From DASUWK01 sp036378435 (lineage in GTDB: Bacteria > Chloroflexota > Dormibacteria > Dormibacterales > Dormibacteraceae): DNA of 64,000 nt. The position numbers and the translations under genes were made by a program. Every line of letters starts with the position of its first letter. Position 1 is the stretch's first letter. The stretch lies in contig DASUWK010000062.1 of assembly GCA_036378435.1 (NCBI GenBank), forward strand, positions 1 through 64,000. The letters run 5' to 3'. Shown here in pieces: positions 60,510 through 64,000 of this stretch. Below the pieces are notes generated by a model. It did no database searches and was not told where the DNA came from. It saw nothing but the letters and a program-made list of their open reading frames with translations.

Positions 60510-61025
60510 GTGCCTGCAGCCCCCTCCGGCCGGCCTGACCTGACAGAAGGCCAGCCTGCGTCGCAGCCCCGGACAATGCGTTTCGACGAGCGCTTCCGCG
60601 ATGCGACCTGGGAGTGGTTTCGCGATCCGGAGCTCCGAAGGCTGACAGGCGCAAAAGAGCAGACCAAAGAGGAGCAGGCGGCCTGGTTCGAAAGCTTGCC
60701 TTCGCGGCCTGACTATCGGATCTGGGGAGTCGAGCTGGATGGGCGGCCGGCAGCGGTGTTCGGCCTGAAAGCGATCCGCGCGGACGCGGCGACGTGGTTT
60801 GTTTTCATCGGCGACGCCGAGCTGCGTGGCAGAGGATTGGGCGCGTACATGGGCTCGGAGGTACGGCGGCTCGCCGCGGAACTTGGCATTCGCCACTTGC
60901 GCAACCGTCTGCAGGCCAGCAACGAGGCGATCGTGAACCTTCACCGGAGCGTCGGCTTCGAGCTCGCCGAAACGGCCGAAGACGGATTCATACCGGTCCA
61001 CCTGGACCTGCAGGGCGAGCCATGA
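60510..61025 (+). CDS. GNAT-family N-acetyltransferase B (sugar-type)
   Basis: 171 residues. It is clearly paralogous to acetyltransferase A: FDERFRDATWEWFRDPELRR and KEEQAAWFESLPSRPDYRIW line up with the same segments of that protein, as do FVFIGDAELRGRGLGAYMGS and the C-terminal GFELAE. A GTG at 60510 is chosen because TATCGT (60498-60503) is 6 bases upstream and the length then matches paralogue A better than the ATG at 60450. It overlaps the aminotransferase start by 4 bases, which strongly links it to the amino sugar. Confidence 0.88.
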   Translation: MPAAPSGRPDLTEGQPASQPRTMRFDERFRDATWEWFRDPELRRLTGAKEQTKEEQAAWFESLPSRPDYRIWGVELDGRPAAVFGLKAIRADAATWFVFIGDAELRGRGLGAYMGSEVRRLAAELGIRHLRNRLQASNEAIVNLHRSVGFELAETAEDGFIPVHLDLQGEP

Positions 61026-62149
61026 GCAACGGCGCGGACGCACGCGTGCCCTTCCTGGACGTCGCGGCCGCCTATGCCGAGCTGAGCCAGGAGATCGACG
61101 CCGCGATCGCCCGCGTCAATCAGCGTGGGTCCTACATCCTGGGCCCGGAGGTCGCAGCCTTTGAGGCCGAGTACGCGCAGTACTGCGGAACCCGCTACTG
61201 CATCGGCACGGGCAACGGTCTCGACGCGCTCGAGCTGACGCTGCGAGCCATCGGCGTGGGACCGGGTCAAGAGGTCCTGGTACCCGCCAACACCTTCATC
61301 GCCACCTGGCTGGCCGTGAGCCGGTGCGGCGCCACACCCGTGCCCGTGGAGCCCGATCCGTCGACATACAACATCGATCCTCAACGCCTCGAACAGGCGC
61401 TGACCGACCGCACCGCCGCCGTGATCGCGGTTCACCTCTACGGACAGCCTGCGGACATGGAGCGGATCAACGCGATCGCCGCGCGACGCGGCGTGCCAGT
61501 CATCGAGGACGCCGCCCAGGCTCACGGCGCTCGTTTGTGCGATCGGCGCGTGGGTGCGTTGGGGATTGCGGCGGCATGGAGCTTCTACCCCGCCAAGAAT
61601 CTCGGAGCGCTCGGTGACGGCGGAGCGGTCACGACCGACGACCCTGAGCTCGCCAGGAAGATCAGGTCCCTCCGGAACTACGGTTCTGAAACCAAGTACG
61701 TCCACGACGTGCTGGGCATCAACTCTCGCCTGGACGAGCTGCAGGCCGCCGTCCTCCGCGTCAAGCTCGGGGCCCTGGACGAATGGAACGCACGCCGGCA
61801 GGCGGTTGCGGACGCCTACAGCCGCGGCTTGACCGGCCTCGGGCTGACCCTGCCTTCAGGCTTGCCGGGCGCTCAGCCGGTCTGGCACCTCTACGTCGTC
61901 CGCAGCGAGATGCGCGACTCCCTCGCGTCGGCCCTCGCCGAGCTTGGCGTCGCGACGCAGGTCCACTATCCGATCGCCCCGCACCGGCAGGAGGCCTACG
62001 CAGGCGGGACCTGGCCGGCCCTTCCCATCTCAGAGCGCCTCCACGCCGAGGTGCTTAGCCTGCCGATGGGACCGCACCTCTCACCGTCACAGGTCGACAC
62101 GGTCATCGCAGCCGTGCGCGAGGCGGCGTCCGGCGCGTCGGGCGCCTGA
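61022..62149 (+). CDS. DegT/DnrJ/EryC1/StrS sugar aminotransferase (FdtB-like)
   Basis: A PLP-dependent sugar-nucleotide aminotransferase of 375 residues. Key features are GTGNGLDAL (phosphate site), PANTFIATWLAV, VIEDAAQAHGA (Asp163 and Gln166 contact PLP) and the Schiff-base Lys192 in FYPAKNLGALGDGG. With the FdtA-type isomerase it would convert the 3-keto sugar to a 3-amino-3,6-dideoxyhexose. The name FdtB is by context, since DegT enzymes are hard to separate by sequence. It is coupled to acetyltransferase B by an ATGA overlap. Confidence 0.93.
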   Translation: MSNGADARVPFLDVAAAYAELSQEIDAAIARVNQRGSYILGPEVAAFEAEYAQYCGTRYCIGTGNGLDALELTLRAIGVGPGQEVLVPANTFIATWLAVSRCGATPVPVEPDPSTYNIDPQRLEQALTDRTAAVIAVHLYGQPADMERINAIAARRGVPVIEDAAQAHGARLCDRRVGALGIAAAWSFYPAKNLGALGDGGAVTTDDPELARKIRSLRNYGSETKYVHDVLGINSRLDELQAAVLRVKLGALDEWNARRQAVADAYSRGLTGLGLTLPSGLPGAQPVWHLYVVRSEMRDSLASALAELGVATQVHYPIAPHRQEAYAGGTWPALPISERLHAEVLSLPMGPHLSPSQVDTVIAAVREAASGASGA

Positions 62150-62191
62150 CCAGCGGACGCGCGGTCTGGCCGGCCAGCACGAGGACTGACG

Positions 62192-63412
62192 TTGGCGAAG
62201 GCGCGCTGGGCGCTGAAAGCATGCGACCTGGCGGGGCCGGCCCGGCCCGCAGCGATATCCGCTGTGAACGCATACGGAGGGCTGCGCAGGAGCAACACCA
62301 GGATCGTGCCGCTCCAGTGGCTCCACCTCGGCGAGCACGGCGAGCGGCTGCTTCTCGAGCCCGCGGCTGACGCGACCTCCTTCGGCCCTCGAGTCGGCCG
62401 TCAAAGCGCCGACGAGGAGCGGGTGCGGATACCGGCGGTCTGCGCCTGGCATCTTCGCGACGCCCGCATCTCGTCAGCTTCTTCGTCCGCGTTGGTGCGG
62501 TACGGGGTCGTCGCTGAAGGCGTGCCTGGACAGGAAACGCGGATCGACGTCACAGCAGGCCACTTGCGTGGACACGGCCGCAAAGTCGCGATGGTCGAAG
62601 TCGACGAGGGTGCCGACCTCGAAGGCGGCATCTTCCTGGGCGGGAACGGCTCCTACAACTTCTATCACTGGATGTGCGAACTCCTCCCCAAGCTGCAATA
62701 CCTGGACGAGGTCGACCGCCGCTTCTCCCGGCTTCCCCTGCTCGTCGACCGCAAGGCCGTCGAGGATCCCGGCTTCGCGGCCGGGCTGAAGCTGCTGGCC
62801 GGCGAGCGGGAGACGATTCCCATCCCGGCCGACCCGCTGACGCGTGTGCGAGACCTCGTCTACATCAACAGTCCGAACCCGGCCACCTTCAACCTGAAGC
62901 CGGGGACTAAGTCGCGCCCCGGTGACGCGATGGTGCGGAGATCCAGCATCGACTACTGGCGCGCGAAAGCTGCCGGCTGGCGTCGCGACGATGCGGCGGA
63001 ATCGTCGCCGAAAAGGATCTTCGTCGCCCGGCGCGAAAACACGATGCGCACCTACAACCAGGTGGATGTCGAGGCGGTTCTGAGCGAGCGTGGCTTCGCG
63101 ACCGTGTTCATGGAGGGACTCTCTCTGCCCGAGCAGGTGCGCCTCTTCGCCAACGCGGACGTGATCGCCGGACCGATGGGCGCCGCCTGGGCTCACCTGA
63201 TGTTCGTCCACGCCGGCGTGAAGTGCGTGAGCTGGATGCCCGCCTACGGCGGGGCCACCGGGTTTGCGACCCTGGCGAGGGCGGCCGGGGCCGACCTGCG
63301 CTACGTGCTCCACGACACCGCGGCCCGGTCGACCGCTGAGATGAATGAGCTCAGCTATGCGGTCGATCCCTCAGCAGTCGCTCGAGCAGCCGACGACCTG
63401 CTCGCGGATTGA
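62192..63412 (+). CDS. Glycosyltransferase family 61 (DUF563) protein
   Basis: 406 residues. The family blocks are FLGGNGSYNFYHWMCELLPK and GPMGAAWAHLMFVHAGVKCV, with RRENTMRTYNQVDVEAVLSE between them. GT61 enzymes transfer a sugar such as xylose or GlcNAc to glycan. It might be a soluble cytoplasmic transferase here, as no membrane helix is seen. The TTG start at 62192 has GAGGA 8-9 bases upstream. Confidence 0.85.
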   Translation: MAKARWALKACDLAGPARPAAISAVNAYGGLRRSNTRIVPLQWLHLGEHGERLLLEPAADATSFGPRVGRQSADEERVRIPAVCAWHLRDARISSASSSALVRYGVVAEGVPGQETRIDVTAGHLRGHGRKVAMVEVDEGADLEGGIFLGGNGSYNFYHWMCELLPKLQYLDEVDRRFSRLPLLVDRKAVEDPGFAAGLKLLAGERETIPIPADPLTRVRDLVYINSPNPATFNLKPGTKSRPGDAMVRRSSIDYWRAKAAGWRRDDAAESSPKRIFVARRENTMRTYNQVDVEAVLSERGFATVFMEGLSLPEQVRLFANADVIAGPMGAAWAHLMFVHAGVKCVSWMPAYGGATGFATLARAAGADLRYVLHDTAARSTAEMNELSYAVDPSAVARAADDLLAD

Positions 63413-63446
63413 CGTTCGGCACTCGAGGGCCGCGTACGGCCCGGGC

Positions 63447-63452
63447 TAGAAT
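63447..63452 (+). promoter_or_regulatory. -10 box of the export permease gene
   Basis: TAGAAT ends 9 bases before the ATG at 63462 in an interval of 49 bases. No -35 hexamer at normal spacing and no ribosome-binding site is present, which suggests leaderless transcription. Confidence 0.45.
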
Positions 63453-63461
63453 GCAGCCCCC

Positions 63462-64000
63462 ATGCCGGCTTCGGTAGACCCGGCGGCATCGCTCACCGCC
63501 GGGCAAGCCGCTCAGGAATTGGAGTCCAGTCCCTCTCAGCACGAGGTGTTCATCCGCGCCGACGCGCCGGCGGTCGATTGGAACAGCCTCCGCGACCTCT
63601 ATCGCTACAGAGAGGTCGTCTGGGCCTTCACCAAGCGGCATGTGAAGGTCAAGTACAAGCAGATGGCCCTGGGCGTCGGCTGGGCCGTGGTACAGCCGCT
63701 CTTCGCCACCCTGATCGTCACGCTGGTGATCGGACGCTTCGTGCACGTCGGCAGCGAAGGCGTGCCTTACGCGGCCTTCGCCATGAGCGGCATGGTGATC
63801 TGGACGTTCTTCAGCGGCGCCTTGATGTTCTGCATGGATTCGGTGCTGCGGGACGGCGGACTGCTGCGCAAGATGTACTTCCCGCGCGAGGCGCTTCCGC
63901 TATCCAGCATCCTGGCCTTTGCGGTTGATTTCGGGCCCGCGATCGTCGTCTTCATCCTCCTTCTCCTGGTGGAGGGCATCAGGCCCTCCGCCTGGCTGCT
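63462..64000 (+). CDS. ABC-2 type polysaccharide export permease (Wzm/TagG-like), 3' partial
   Basis: The frame opens at ATG 63462 and runs off the right edge (179 full codons seen). After an N-terminal cytoplasmic stretch comes DLYRYREVVWAFTKRHVKVK and YKQMALGVGWAVVQPLFATL, the conserved start of ABC-2 exporters for O-antigen or teichoic acid, then MSGMVIWTFFSGALMFCMDS and RKMYFPREALPLSSILA. At least three membrane helices are visible. The partner ATPase should lie just to the right. Its presence beside a Wzy/WaaL-like protein leaves open whether the glycan uses an ABC or a Wzy route. Confidence 0.92.
   Translation, partial: MPASVDPAASLTAGQAAQELESSPSQHEVFIRADAPAVDWNSLRDLYRYREVVWAFTKRHVKVKYKQMALGVGWAVVQPLFATLIVTLVIGRFVHVGSEGVPYAAFAMSGMVIWTFFSGALMFCMDSVLRDGGLLRKMYFPREALPLSSILAFAVDFGPAIVVFILLLLVEGIRPSAWL

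Overview
The window is very GC-rich DNA from a free-living, probably soil-dwelling bacterium. Gene content points to an actinobacterium-like or Chloroflexota/Dormibacterota-like lineage: NarL-type sensor kinases with actinobacterial-style membrane domains, heteromeric acyl-CoA dehydrogenases, a DUF4012 protein in a glycan locus, and many probable leaderless starts in which a TAnnnT box sits 6-10 bases before the start codon. The assignment is an inference; no rRNA or tRNA gene is present to test it.

Positions 1-13100 hold mostly housekeeping and metabolic genes: the end of a secreted, Cys/Gly/Ser/Asn-rich surface protein, a sugar-nucleotide epimerase, nicotinamidase, greA, a long-chain acyl-CoA synthetase, a small Cys-rich protein, an acetyltransferase, a nucleoside-phosphorylase-like protein and fumC. 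Two tandem 57-bp double-hairpin repeats follow fumC.

Positions 11796-21334 form a signalling island. It contains a receiver-HTH-nucleotide-cyclase fusion, a NarL-type regulator, a single-domain receiver, three tandem paralogous sensor kinases (the middle one lacks its phospho-acceptor His), and a protein with a C-terminal cyclic-nucleotide-binding domain that heads the kinase operon. I infer one circuit joining two-component input to a cyclic-nucleotide output.

Positions 21430-26831 hold an acetyltransferase and a tightly packed operon: a TPR protein with a truncated metallopeptidase-like tail, an RCK potassium channel with an unusual filter, a CDF cation transporter, an AGPS-like flavoenzyme and a small unknown protein. 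A 181-bp nested palindrome separates this operon from a convergent acyl-CoA dehydrogenase (two subunits)/crotonase operon (26973-29489).

Positions 29541-36352 carry a branched-chain amino-acid-type ABC importer operon with a LivG-LivF-RHH-like fusion and two extra coupled envelope genes. Then come an LPG-synthase-like membrane protein, an SDR and haloalkane dehalogenase pair, the primary sigma factor, a parS-like site, an MSOX-like oxidase, a Hint-domain lipoprotein and UDP-glucose dehydrogenase.

Positions 44138-64000 are a surface-polysaccharide locus: DUF4012 protein, priming sugar transferase, glycosyltransferases of families 1, 2, 61 and 90, an O-antigen-polymerase-like protein, an FdtA/FdtB-type pair for a 3-amino-3,6-dideoxyhexose, sugar-type acetyltransferases, a PIG-L deacetylase, a sulfotransferase and the start of an ABC-2 export permease.
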